Below, in pieces: positions 33,930 to 46,822 of a stretch of 64,000 bases of DNA (its first letter is position 1; each line of letters starts with the position of its first letter). The stretch lies in contig OY292278.1 of assembly GCA_958496175.1 (NCBI GenBank), positions 50,902,001 through 50,966,000 of the forward strand. The letters are read 5' to 3'. The translations under genes were made by a program, and so were the position numbers. The stretch comes from Sisyra terminalis. Taxonomy: Eukaryota; Arthropoda; Insecta; Neuroptera; Sisyridae. The notes under the pieces were generated by a model. It was given only the letters and a program-made list of their open reading frames with translations. It ran no database searches and had not been told where the DNA came from.

Positions 33930-36718
33930 CGCGTTTATAGTCACGTGATTTTTTTTTAAATTTTATCAATTTTTAATCGTTTATAATTAATTGAAAAAAT
34001 TTTTTTTTTATGTTTTTTGCGTTAAATATCAATATTATTGATAATAAAGTTTTTAAATACATGAAAAAAATCAATAATTTTTTTTTCAAAATCCCAATTA
34101 TCACGTAGTATTGAATCTCCCCGTAACTCCTATTTGATGAATACAATATTACACTTGAATTTTTAAATATTTTTAGCCACAACTTGCGACCCAGATTAAA
34201 ATCCTTGAAATAAATATCTTCTGGCAAAATCGTGAAATTTCATTCCCTTCTTGAGACTTTCGCTGAAAATTCTTCTTATATTCATACCAAATAATTAAAT
34301 TTGCATAATTTTCTATTACACATAATACACATGTAGTTTACATTGTTGTTTAGTTGGCATTAAAATTTTCAAAGTTCGTGTTTGGTTCTAGTGGCGACCA
34401 CCGTTTATCCATACGTACATTAATATGGCTAAATTACGAGGCATTTAATGCCATAAAGCTAAAAGCAGATAATAAACCTATCAAAATAATGGCCTTTCAC
34501 GTATACGAGCAAACGTATACACAAATTGCTATCTATAAATTGCAAATATACATATACATATTCACAGTTTGGTCGGAGGAAAATGCAAAATTCCACGATT
34601 TTTAATTGAACTAGGGCCAAGTCTTTCGCATTTTTTCCACAAAATACTCCCTAACTATATAATTTAAATTGTATTTTAAACAAAGTGCATACTTTCTATT
34701 TCTATTTGGTCAATAATTCCAATAGGAAAACCCACATTAAACCGTAACAATAATTAACGAAAATTTTAGAATTTTCAGTAATACAAAAAACGTTAATACT
34801 ATTACAAAATTTTCAATAGTTTTTCCATTAAAAAATGACTACAAAATAATTCACTCCATTAAAAATTATTATAAATCAAATCACTTGATAAATACAGCGA
34901 ATATCTTGCAAGAGAAAATAAATTGAAAACTTTACGTCATCCACTTGAAAAATCAATTGTGATTAAAGTTGTACTCAACGCAAACTTTATATTGCAACGG
35001 AAACACAAAGAAAAAACATTTTCCTCAGAAAAACATAATAATGTCAGAACAAATTGCATTAAAACTTCATACAGAAAAAAAAAATCAATGAGCTTCAATG
35101 CATTTTTTTATTGCATCAATATCGAAACATAAAACTAATTGCAACTAAATATTACCCTAGAAAACTTTTCTGTAAAACTAGACCACAATTGCATAAACAT
35201 AATACCTGTTGCTCTCGACAATTCCCTATCAACCAATGTTTATTAATAGTTGGAAAAAAATTTGATAAATACAAAAGCATAATTCCAATCTTCCATTATA
35301 TCTCCTTAAATCTTCCACCATCCCCATTGAATCTTTTACAGTGTGTGATATTGGAAAACTTTTCTCTGTCGAGAAGATAAACGAAACCAAACGCCACACT
35401 CCACATTTTGTAGCAAATATCCTTTGAGAAAATAGAAATATTAGCAGAGAAAAATGGGATTTAGAGATTCACTTTTATTGTTGCACGAAAAACAAAAAAA
35501 AAACTCGTGATATCCTCGAAGAAAATAACATTTTTCAAAAGTTTATCTCTGAGATATTTTTCATTTTCTTCTTATTAATTTTGCTAATCTAAAATCATAT
35601 TTTCGGTATCGAAGGAGATTGAGATAGTCAAAAAATTGGAAAAAAAAAACTTTATGAAAAAGATAATTTTTTACAGAAAATCTAGTAAAAAATATTTGGA
35701 ATTTAAGAAGTCATAAGAAATATTAGAATTAATTGGAATTTATCAATAAATATCGGAAGACACGTAAAATAATTGAATATTTTTAGATTTGAAACCATAA
35801 AACTTTTCATCCACAAAATTTCCACGGTAGAATTAAAGTACCAAATTTTAATTAGACAACCACTTGAAGTTTTCCTCATTACATCTAATTGCCTCATTAC
35901 ATTTTTTTTTTCTAAAAAGCTTCTTTTCTGTTTTAAATTGCATACAAAAAAGTAATATATTTGTAATTTAGAGCAAAAATAAAGAATTATATAGCAAATA
36001 TTTTTGCAATGAACTACTAAATTTTTTAAAAAAAAAAAAACTTCAAAAATGACAGAAATCATTATCGTCAGCTATGTCATTAAAAATCTCGTTATTAAAG
36101 CTCAAAGAAAATGTTTGAAAGGTCAACATAAATTGTTACAGTTAAAAGAAAAAAAAAATGATCATTATTTCTCAAAACTTAATGTTTCAACATCTCTTTA
36201 AAAATACTTAGAAAATGAAACAGAAAAATAAAATTCTCATCCCCAAGATTATCTTCAGCAATCCCATTAAAAATCTCAGCTACAATGAGAACATTTTCAA
36301 AGGTCAATTATACTCTTACAAAGTTCAAAAGACAGTAAAAGGTTAGTATTCTTTAAGGACCTACCACAAATGTAAATATGTTCCCTTACTGTTTTTTGTC
36401 CAATTTCAATGTTAAAATAACATCAAATATTTATGCAATAATCAAAATACCAATGGATCATTTTGAGAGAACCTGGAAGAACCTTAGATGTATTGGAGAA
36501 CGAAGACTAAAATCGTAAATATTAAAACATTATATTCCGACTTGAAGAATCTGTACAGAAGCTTGAAGAAAAGAATATAATCCTTAACCATACGGAAAGC
36601 TGAGCTTGCCATCCAACAGAAAACGAAAAAAAAAATATTTTTATACAATTAAATAAATTTTTAGCTTAAATCGGGCAAATTCCTTCAAACTCTATGCTTT
36701 GCATTGTAATACAGCAGC
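33930..36718. other. Long unique stretch, no recognised gene
   Basis: Several frames of 60-119 codons on both strands (for example 34354-34605 and 35703-36062) have AT-driven composition rich in Phe, Ile, Lys and Asn and show no domain. A degenerate tandem copy of about 90 bases is visible (about 36060-36150 and 36245-36340, sharing CATTAAAAATCTC and AAAGGTCAA). Confidence 0.4.
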
Positions 36719-36720
36719 AT

Positions 36721-37480
36721 TAGGATGGTCTTTAATTGGGGTGTTTTTGAATTTCTTTGCTCCCAGGGGCTTAAATTCTTCCAAATTAAAAAAAAAATCC
36801 CTGAAAAGGGTCTAGCAGGATCCACATGGCGAATTGGCCCCCAAATAAGAACCTATGCCAAAACTTATGTCAAAATATCGGCTTTATATACAAACACATT
36901 TTATATACTTTTCGCGACCAAATTCCTCTTTGACCTAAGAGATATGGGCAAAAATGTCCTCCCTCATAGCTATTTTTCAAAGTTATATACCCTAAAAACT
37001 ACTTAAGCTAGAAAAGTGAAACCAACGCGAGGTTTTAGATTATTTTACAGAGTATATCGTATATTTTTTTGAAATTTTTAGAAAAAAAAAATTATAAAAA
37101 AAAAAATCCAAAAAACAAATGAAATAATTTTTTTTATTTGTTCTCTGAAAATGACAATCACGAAAAAAATATATTTTATGCTTCTACATGAGCACTATAA
37201 CTCTTAAAAATTTCGTGAAAAAATAGTTGGTGCAACACCTTGAAAAAAATTAAATGTGATTTACGTCTAATAGTATATCATGGTTTTATTTTTTTTCGAA
37301 GTGTTTCACCAACTTTTTTTTCACAAAACTTCAATAAAAAATAAGCCACATATAGGAGCAAAACATATATTATTTTCATAATTGTAAGTCTAAGGAAACA
37401 TAAAAAAAAATTATTAGTTTTTTTTTCTATATTAACTCTTAAGACGATTACTTTCCAGATCAAAATAATTGATCCCAAAG
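36721..37480. mobile_element. Family F element with an E-like left end
   Basis: The left end TTAGGATGGTCTTTAATTGG resembles the E terminus (TTAGGGTGGTCCTTAATAGG). The segment from AGGATCCACATGGCGAATTG to AAATAGTTGGTGCAACACC recurs at 60085-60510. After about 37250 an inverse of 37140-37250 follows (GTTTCACCAACTT), so F is also a foldback. The right terminus could not be fixed. Confidence 0.6.
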
Positions 37481-37982
37481 AAAAAAAAAAAAAGCAACTA
37501 GTGTTCAATTTTTATTAAAATATGAAAAAAAAAATTTCATGAAGGTATCTTCAATAGCTACTGAGAAAAAAAATATTTTCCTTAAGAGTTCTCACCCCCC
37601 TTATTCCTATTTTATAGAGTTTAAGGGTATTGCTATCTTAGATGAAAAACAACAAAAACAAGGTATAATCCCTTCACTAGACATAAGTGCAGTTTTTAAA
37701 TTAATAGTCGGCTAGATCCTTTGGATCTTATATCATTTACAAATATTTTTGCATAACCATATGCAGTAAAGTACCTTATATCCCCATACATCTTCCAAAA
37801 AATTTTTGAAATAAAAATAACTATCTCTGAAATTTTTCAAATTTCGACCAATACAGTGGTTAAAGTCTATAGATTTCTTTCACAAAATTTTACCATTTTA
37901 AATTTTAATCTTCCTGCAGACTTTAAGGGTGAAATTGAAACTATTTCCTGGTCATACTTTTGAAAAATTTTACTAAAGACAT
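37481..37982. other. AT-rich stretch, nothing recognised
   Basis: No frame, repeat family or RNA gene was recognised between elements F and E. Confidence 0.35.
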
Positions 37983-37984
37983 TA

Positions 37985-38818
37985 GGGTGGTCCTTAATAG
38001 GAGTGTTTTTGTTTTTTTTTGGTCTCAGGGCCTCAAAGGCTTCCAAATTGATAAAAAAAGAATCCCTGAAAATTTGAGCTCTTAATAATAACTTTAAGAT
38101 AGTGCACTTTCTAACTTAAGTTTCTTATGGAAATAACGTGGAGAAATTAAATTTTTTCCTTAGAATTCGATAACTCAGCGATAAATCGATCGAAAATAAC
38201 TAATCGCGTCATGATTATAGTAAATTTAATGCTCTACAAAAAAGAGCTCTTATGATTTTTCGCTAAATCTATTGGCTAAGAATGCTGCACTAAAGTGCAA
38301 TGCACATGTAATGCATTTTTAAAATATTGAATCTGATGACAATGAACAAGTACAAAAAATGAAGAATCACAACAATAATATTGTATTTGCTTCTTTTTGA
38401 TCATAAATACAAATTTGGCATAAGAAATTTGATATATTTCATAAAAATAAGTGTTCACTTAATAATTGTAGTTGATAATATTAATAATTATCTAATAATT
38501 AAACTTTGAGCTCGAATAACTCTTAAGCCAATAGATTTAGCGAAAAATTATAAGAGATCTTTTTTGTAGAGCATTAAATTTACAATAATCATGACGCGAT
38601 TTGTTACTTTCAAATTATTTGTCGCAGAGTTATAGAATTCTAAAGAACAAATTATTTTTCCCACGTTATTTCCACAAGAAACTTAAGTTGGAAAGTGGAC
38701 TATCTTAAAGTTAATATTAAGAGCTCAAATTTTCAGGGAATTTTTTTTTTATCAATTTAGAAGCATTTGAGCTTCTGGGAGCAAAGAAATTCAAAAACAG
38801 CCCTACTAAGGACCACCC
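37985..38818. mobile_element. Family E long hairpin element, complete
   Basis: An 834-bp element with TA at both sides (37983-37984 and 38819-38820) and termini GGGTGGTCCTTAATAG / CTAAGGACCACCC. The arms carry TTTGAGCTCTTAATAATAAC, GGAAATAACGTGG and TTTAATGCTCTACAAAAAAG, each with its inverse. The loop (about 38280-38500) is unrelated AT-rich DNA. The modules parallel families B, C and G. Confidence 0.85.
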
Positions 38819-38820
38819 TA

Positions 38821-40961
38821 AGCAGCATATTAAAAAGAATGTAATAATTTTTATCTTCGTCAATCTAAGTTCAAATTTTGTATTCTAAATCTGCTTATAC
38901 TTTTAAATGGAAGTAAATTTAAGTAGATTCAAGTAATTGTAAAGCATCTGGAAATCAAATCTTATGTGTTATCATGGAAACACATAAAAGCTCAAACTTT
39001 GTACTTCGGTTTAATTGAAAGAACTGAATTATAAAGCTCCCTAAATATTTATATTGCAGTTGCAATTTATAAATGAATTGCAACTGCAAACAAACTATAA
39101 AAACCATAGAGGTGAGATTAGTAAATAGTGACAGACGAGGTGGAAATGAATCCATAAACAGAGTATAATTTTTCGATTTTAATTCACTATAGGGGAGGTT
39201 AATACAATTGGTAGTTGCATGTGCAACCTTTGCAACGCTTTGTACACTTATTAACTATATAAATTGAACATTCTAATTCCCTTTTATAAATAACTTAACT
39301 TAAAATATTAAGTTAAGATTTCTAGCTATTTCAGCTATGATTTATGATTATTTTAATATTTTTTTTCCATTGAAAGCCAAAATTTATGAAATAATTATCC
39401 TGTACTTCTTTGACTTTTCAAAATCCTTACAATTTTTTTATTTTTTTCCCCCATCCAAACAATTTCTCAGAAACCAACTACCACCACATCTTGGGTGCCA
39501 CATTGTTTTCCTCGACTGTTTTTTTATTTTCCTTGTCATCAATAAGTAAATAAAATATGAAAAACAAAAACCAATAAAAAAAAATCTAAAAAAGAGAGAA
39601 ACTATTTTATCGAATCGAAAAATAAAAAGAAAAAACATTGACAACCTTTAAAAAAACAGTATAAAACCAGCTCAAATATTGTTCTGTTGATGACATTAAC
39701 ATGAAAGTACAATAAAAATAAAAAAACACTGAATAAACTACCCCACGATAACACAAAACAGATGAACGTAAACCAAAAAAAAAAAAGAAAAAAGAATCAA
39801 CCCTATCGTTCAATACATTTCAATATATTGAACTTTTGAAAAGTTTATGAAAAAGCTCGTTTTACATGCACATCAAAAATTCAACTATTTATCGACATTA
39901 TTTCCAATTCGATATTTCGCTCACCAAACGAACTACATCTTCTTCTTATTGCCTTCTTCCACGTGAAAATATTCTTTCCAACTTTTCTCAATTTTATGCT
40001 AAAGGTACCTACACAGATATATCTACTACCATATATGCACAATATGTTTTCAATGTTCACAAAACATAATATGTTTTCGATGGCGGCAATACGGGTTCGA
40101 GACAAAAGGGCTTTACACTTTTTGCTCTCCCTTCTTGTCTTGTATGTTACGTCACTCACCCACATATCGTATCCATACTCACGTTTTCATTTTGTACTAC
40201 CTTTTTGGCAAAAACAGGGAATATTATCTGCTAGAAATGTAAGATTGGGGGGACATGGGGCGGTGGGGGCGGTGGGTAACATTCCCATCTCTATTTTCGA
40301 GCTTAAATTTCAACAAGAGATTAAAGAAGAGTAGCGACAAGTTTGAAACTTACAAACAGAACAGAACAGAACAGGTGGCTAATGTAGTACTGCTGTAGTA
40401 GTACTTGGAGCCTAAAACTGTTAGCAGTGTTTATAACTTTTTGAAATGTTCCAACAAGAATATCTATGTTAGTCTTAAAAAAATCTCTTGTGTTAACATT
40501 TGTTCCTTGTTTCCATCCATTCAGGGGCGCATTTAATTCTGAGGGGAAAAGTATTTTTTTTCATACTGCAGAAATAAAATTAGAAGGTCCCAAGAAAAAA
40601 GGAAGACGAATTAAACTTTCGGACATAAAAGAAAAATAAGAATAACCTACCGACTTCGTCTTAAAGACTCCCATAAAGAAGATAGAAAAAAAAAATTTTT
40701 AGTAAACACCTCATTATGATATTCATGGATCAGATATGGCAATATATATGATATATTTCAATAAAAAATGAGTTTTTAAAAATCATTGCTCAATATGAAA
40801 GAACACTACCGGGCAAAAGCACAGCAAAAGAATGATAGAAAAACAATCCCTGAACTTGGCTACTAAAATGTTAAATTGTTAAATCTCACAAGAAAACAAA
40901 TCAAAGTGGTAACGGATCTAATAACTGCCCATTGCAGACTATAATTGAAGTATATACAATT
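38821..40961. other. Unique stretch with a strong G-quadruplex motif
   Basis: 39963-40334 is the longest open frame of the window (123 codons). It has hydrophobic segments but no recognisable domain, and a minus-strand frame overlaps it, so it is not called as a gene. 40080-40340 is clearly less AT-rich. AACAGAACAGAACAG microsatellite-like sequence lies near 40358. Confidence 0.4.
40247..40276 (+). other. G-quadruplex-forming motif
   Basis: G6-ACAT-G4-CGGT-G5-CGGT-G3: four tracts of three or more G with four-base loops, an ideal G4 pattern in a region otherwise poor in G. Confidence 0.8.
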
Positions 40962-42275
40962 GACTGGACCAAAAAAATCGATTATTTTATTTTTTTTTGA
41001 AAAGTATATCGAAAATATTGTTCAAGGTGTCAAAAAAAAATTGTCGGGAAGGTTTGAGCCCATAATATTAATATTAAGAGGTCTATCATCTTAAATTTCG
41101 ATTTTTTATTTGTGCTTTCATTTTTGCGTCAATGTTGTCAAACTATCAAAGTAAAAATACTCATCTACACATGTAGAAAATTAAATTCCCTACAAAAAAG
41201 GTTATTGGGAAAAATTTTGCCAGACACGTCGTTTGCAAATAATCAAGCTGTAAACATATTTATCTTCTTTATTTTGGAATTTTATAACTAACGAAAAAAT
41301 AACTATATAGAAATGTGTATACAATATATAAGATATACTGCAGTCCAATTTATGTAGTATAATCTGATATAATAATATATAAAAATCATACCACAAACAT
41401 AAATTTGAACAAAAATATTCGTGACGTATTGCCCAGATACGTATTTCGATTGCCAAGCAATCTTCCTCAGTGGTCATCAAGTAGTTTGGATCACTCCGTA
41501 ACTGCTTTGTGATGATTTACAAAATAATCACGGATTGGCCTGCAGTTACGGAGTGATCCAAACTACTTGATGACCACTGAGGAAGATTGCTTGGCAATCG
41601 AAATACGTATCTGGGCAATACGTCATGAATATTTTTGTTTGAACTTCTGTTCAAATTTATGTTTGTGGTATGATTTTTATGTATTATTATATTAAATTAT
41701 ACTACATAAATTGGACTACAATATATTATATATTGTATACACAGTATAACTGTTCAAAGTAAGCGAAAAAATCTTATTTTGATTATATAGAAATGAACAA
41801 TATAGATTCTTGAAGGAAATTTAATGCTCTACAAAAAAGGTCTCCCAACGTTTTTACATAAAATCACTTTTTCAAAAGTAATTCACATTTAAAGTTGAAA
41901 GAAAAATTAAAGTATTGTTTTTTTCGTCCAATTTTGAAAGAGTGATTTTATGTAAAAACATTAAGATACCTTTTTTGTAGAGTATTAAACTCTCCCTTTA
42001 AGAAACTATATGGTTCATTTCTATATATTTTATAATTATAGAAAATTAACTCGCTACAAAAAAGGTCTCGTTGAAAATTTTTGCCAGACACGCCGTTTCC
42101 GAATAATCAAGCTTCAGATATTGATATAATTTTTAGATTTATCTCTTCTTATTTTGGAATTTTGTAACTAACGAACAAATAAATATATAGAAATGAACAA
42201 TATAGATTCTTAAAGGAAATTTAATGCTCTACAAAAAAAGTCTCTTAACGTTTTTAAATAAAATCAATTTTTCCA
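40962..42275. mobile_element. Family C element carrying nested family A
   Basis: The left end GACTGGACCAAAAAAATCGA is followed by the C modules (GGTTTGAGCCCATAATATTA, TTGCCAGACACGTCG). After the nested A element, C continues with AATATAGATTCTTGAAGG, CTCTACAAAAAAGGTCTC and the palindrome arms, then fades at about 42275 without a right terminus. Confidence 0.75.
41316..41783. mobile_element. Family A element, copy 4, with 12-bp target duplication
   Basis: TATATAGAAATG occurs at 41304-41315 and again at 41784-41795; undisturbed C copies have it once. The left end is TGTATACAATATATAAGATA and the right end is GCGAAAAAATCTTATTTTGA. The arms meet near 41515-41545 with inverse copies of CTTGATGACCACTGAGGAAG. 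Confidence 0.85.
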
Positions 42276-44699
42276 TATTTAACATTAAAGCATTTAATGG
42301 AAAAGTTTGATTTTTGAGTACAAATGCATTTTTTTTAATGGGTACAATTTGATTTGAAAATAATTAATCTTTTTTTTTAAGATTACTATTTTTTCCAGAA
42401 ATTATTTTTTTTTCTCTTGCAAATAATCTCATTTCCTCATTGTCTTCTCATCTCAATCTCATTTTGTGTTTATATGCAAACGAAAAGGAAAAAAAATGCA
42501 AATTTCTCCATTTATTACATGAATTTGGCAACGTGAAACTTTTCGCCAATGTCGTCTCTTCACCATTCCAGAGTTTTAAACCAATTTCACGCGAAATGTT
42601 ATTAAACTCTGGCTTTTACGTACTTATACTTAACTTACTATATATATAGTTGGACAACATAATTTCTCAACTCCCATAATTCTCTCACCAAAGATTTATT
42701 TAGTTATTAGCTTTTTTTGTCCTCTCTCTTTCCTTTTCGACTAGTCGAAATGTGTTTGTTTGTTATACCACGATTTTTGGCAATTGTCGAAGCAAAAAAA
42801 AAAAAAAAAAAAAAAAAAACGAAGACTGAACAAAGTGTTTTCATCCCCATTTTCCTTTCAAGGCCAAAGAGTTTAATGCTACATTTTTATGTCATTTTTC
42901 CCCAAACAGCAATTTGTACAAATATGATTTATGTTTGAGAAATAGAATCAAGATATGACGAGAGGAGGATATGAATAGAACCATTTTTTTTCGTTGTTGT
43001 GTCGTTCTTAAAAATGTTATTTGAATTTAATTTTATGATTCATAAATTTTCCAATTTCCATGGCAAATTGGCTGAAATAAAAGCACAAAACGCAATTATA
43101 TCTACGATTGAAATTCGTCAAACATTTGTATCAAATTGGAGAGATAACTCTCCATATATGTGGCCTTCATGCATAATGAATCGATTAAATGGTAAATACC
43201 AAGCCTTAATTTAAAATTCCTAGCCATTTAAAACGATCGTAAATTAACGAGAGATGATTTATGACAATTTATTGGAGAAAGAAAGAAAAAACTTGGTGGT
43301 ATATAACGAAATGATTTTTTATAATTGTTTGGAAAAGTAAAACTTTATCGAAATTCCAAAAATGGAACAAATTATTATTTACGTTTACATAATCAAGGTA
43401 AAAGGCAAGTGGAAGACGTGGAGGGATTGGTGGAAGTTTGCGAAAGAAGTGGTTGATGAGTAACACATGTAAAATTGGATAGACTTAAGAAGATTACATT
43501 GTTTGTAATGATTTTTATGAATTTATTTTTGTAGTTCTTAGAAGTAAGAAAAAAAATTGCGTAGGAAGTCAAAGTGGATAACATTTTCTCACTTCTTTCT
43601 AATGTAGCAGGGTTTACATTTGATAAGTTTGATACAAAACTCTTAAAATAAAATAATTAGATTTTTTTTATTTCCACTTGGATTTATTGAAATCTTTACT
43701 TTTCCACAATTTTATGTGAATTTTAAAACTGATTTTTCAATTCGGAGATAATATCATTCGAGTGTATTCCTTTAATATTCCTTTATAAAAACAAATGTCA
43801 CCAGTATTAGCAACAATTGGCCAACTAAGGATCTACATTGTGTAGATTTCGCTCTATACAAAATTTATACAAAAAAATACAAAAATTTCAATACATTTTG
43901 TTATGTCTAGTAGACTGAAGAGATTTAATATGTAGTTTAAGGAGATTTCAGATGATTTCTCTGATACGATTTATAATTTATTAAAAAAAAAAAATATGAA
44001 AAAAAAATTGTGATTCACAAATCAAATAATTCAAATAGGAACTCAACAATCCAATTTAAAGGCAAGACTACGATTTTTCCGGAGTCACGATATGAAGACG
44101 GATTCTATTAGATCTTTATGATATAAAACGAAAAGAAAGTTTTTTTTTTTCGATATCATGCTTAATTTATGAAACATCGATACCTAAAAATTTAAAAAAT
44201 TTCATTTACTTTTTTTGAAAAATGATTTTTTTACAAACGGTTCCACCTATGGTTTTGTGTTAAAAAAATACACAAGGAATCCATAAGCGATTAAAAATCA
44301 CTTTTTTTACGCAATTTCAACTGTTTTTCAATTTAATTCGCAAATAAATCGGACCATAATTACATAAACATTTAAAATATTTTATTTGAGATTGGGGAGC
44401 ATCGCTCCCCAATCCTCACCGGGGTTGTTTTCCCTGGACCTCCTTGTACATAATTTTATAGCACAAATAAAATAGATAGAATCGCGGTTATAAAAAATTA
44501 CCTTTTTTTTTTAAATCTAAAGAATTCCATCTAAAAAAGGGGATTTTTTTTTTTAAATATCGATTTCTAGTAAGCAAAACGATATATCCAAAAAAAAATT
44601 CTTTCTTTTCATTTTATTTTATCAAGATTTATATATATTTATATTTACTTATATAGTTTCTATATAAGCTATCTTACGACCAAAGATGTATATTAATTA
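42276..44699. other. Unique stretch, no recognised gene
   Basis: 42796-42820 is poly-A. 44393-44440 is an odd short GC-richer segment (GGGGAGCATCGCTCCCCAAT, a strong short hairpin). Several short frames have no domain. Confidence 0.4.
44394..44413. terminator. Short perfect GC hairpin (not a called terminator)
   Basis: GGGGAGCATCGCTCCCC is a 7-bp G/C stem around a short ATC loop, followed by AATCCTCACCGG. In eukaryotic DNA there is no reason to call this a terminator; it is listed as a local structure that stands out in AT-rich sequence. Confidence 0.2.
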
Positions 44700-45276
44700 C
44701 CCTGATTCAAAAAAAATGATTAAATTTTTTTCTTAATTATATCGAAAATATTGTTGGAAATGACAAAAAAAAAATCCTGTGAAAGTTTAAGCTCTTAATA
44801 TGAATATTAAAAGGGGCCGTATCGAAAATTTCGATTTTCCATTTAAATAACATGGCAACAATAATCTCTTGCACTTTGGAATTTTATAACTCACGTTGGT
44901 GACAATATTTCGGAATGACCAAGGTATATTCTTGTAGAAAGTTGAACGATCTACAAAAAAGGTCTTGTACAAGATTTTCATATATTTATTCCTTCAAAAG
45001 TTATTCGAGGTCAAAGTTGAACTGAAGAGAAAATTTAATATTTTTCAATTTTTTAACGCAACCATCAATTTTATGAGAAAATTTTATAGAACATTTTTTG
45101 TAGAGCACATTTTTTCCTATAACTTATCTACATAAAAGTTTTTGATATTTTTCACAGGTCCTAAGTTATTTAATTAAAATAAAAAATTATGTTAAAAACA
45201 TAATAGTTCAGGGAATTTTCAGTTTAATGCAAATAACTTTGGACCTGTGAAAAATATCAAAAACTTTTATAGCCAA
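44700..45276 (+). mobile_element. Family B element, left arm and loop, joined to repeat D
   Basis: Starts CCTGATTCAAAAAAAATGAT, follows the B left arm through AACGATCTACAAAAAAGGTC and the loop to ACCTGTGAAAAATATC, then switches to repeat D at AAAGTTATGATTAG. The right terminus is absent here; the other D copy has the matching right half. Confidence 0.8.
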
Positions 45277-45282
45277 AGTTAT

Positions 45283-46822
45283 GATTAGAAAAGTACTGAA
45301 GAAAGCCTGATTAATAGCAATCTTAGGAGCCAATTGGCCATAAAAACGATACAATTTTGAGGGACAAAAATTGTTAAAAATATTTTTTTACCTAAAGCTC
45401 ATGAATAAGTGAAATTTAATGAATTTTTGTATGCATTTGGGTATAATATGTTTAATGTTCGTATGTATGAATCTTAATATGTAAAATAAAATGTGCATTT
45501 AAAAAATGCACTTAATTTAATGAAACAAGTAAATATATTTAATTATATCCGTATTAATAATTACAAATGTGGCAATAACACCAACATCAATTAATTCTTG
45601 CAGTTCAATTTTAGATAGTCCGAAATTCACCAGATCTTCTAGTTTTAATTAAAAATAATTTCATGAATCCAAACCACTTACTTTTAGATGAATCTTGGTC
45701 ACTAGCAAATATTCCAATTACTCCAACAAATTTCCACTTCAAAATTGGTTTCCACACATTTTTCTTAAAGTTTTTTTAGACAAATATAACTACCGTAAAA
45801 GTTGCATTTTTTAATTAATTATACGAAACGAAAACATCGAACTTATAATGACCTTCATGGCCAATTACCAATTAACTATAAATGTTAAAACTTATTTTTC
45901 AAACGTATAAGGTAAATAAAATTGTATTACAAGTCAATCATATAGACACACGAAAATGCATCGAGTTGCATCACTGATAGAACTTGTTTTTCCGATTCGA
46001 TTTTTTTTTCATCAACAAATATTCACAACACTTTTAATTTCTATGACTCAAAAACAGCGAAAAAATTGATCGAAATCAACATAATTGGCAAAGTGATTGC
46101 ACTTATTTTTCACAAACACAAGGTAATGGCAATGCGTACGGAAATGACCTTCATGCCTGACATACAATTTCGGCATTTGATGAATTTATCATGAAAACTC
46201 GGAAAATTACACGGAAAACTTTGTTAAAAGAAAGCCAATACTATCAATAAGGTTTTTCACATTGCAAAAAAGTTTAAATCGATCGATTTTTTACAAATTT
46301 TCGCGAATTTTCTACGCAAAATTTGACACAGCTCATCGCATTTGCGATTAATTTCACTACTGTTCATCAATTGTTTTTTTGTCTCTAATCATGCAAAAAT
46401 CGATTGGCAATAAATAGTGACAAATAAAAGTCACTAAAAATTTATCGAATGTATGAAAACAAATCCAAAGCGCGAAATTTCAATCGATATGAATTATGAT
46501 TCTTTCTTTTTTGTGATTTTTAAGAAAATAATTTGAATTTTAATGACAAATTTATCAATTATTTCGATTTATTTATTTATCTTAATGAAATTCTTTTAAT
46601 TGTTCTAGCCTCATTGAAATATGCATTTAACCTTATAAAATATAGCTGAACACTAATGATTTTTTTTATTTCTTCCCTTAAAAGGGGATGAAACAAAAGA
46701 TGAATGAAAATGTTTACGATAATTTATCATTTTTGAAGATTAAGCTATCAGAATTGAAACTTAGATTTTTAAAATTATAGAGTAGATTTATAGAATAAAT
46801 CTACTTAAAACTGTAGTGGTAT
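45283..46822. repeat. Dispersed repeat D, copy 2
   Basis: Collinear with 1030-2612, with scattered substitutions and small deletions (for example, loss of the ATCCCAGTAAACATCC stretch). The shared minus-strand frame (from 46367) stops after about 35 codons, so it is no longer coding if it ever was. Confidence 0.8.

Noticed and set aside
39963..40334. Longest open frame in the window (123 codons) as a protein gene
   Set aside because: No domain, low-complexity start, a long overlapping frame on the other strand, and a C-terminal part coded by a G-rich tract. There is no support beyond length.
42796..42820. Poly-A run as the tail of a retroposed gene
   Set aside because: No gene-like sequence, polyadenylation signal or target duplication was seen on either side.
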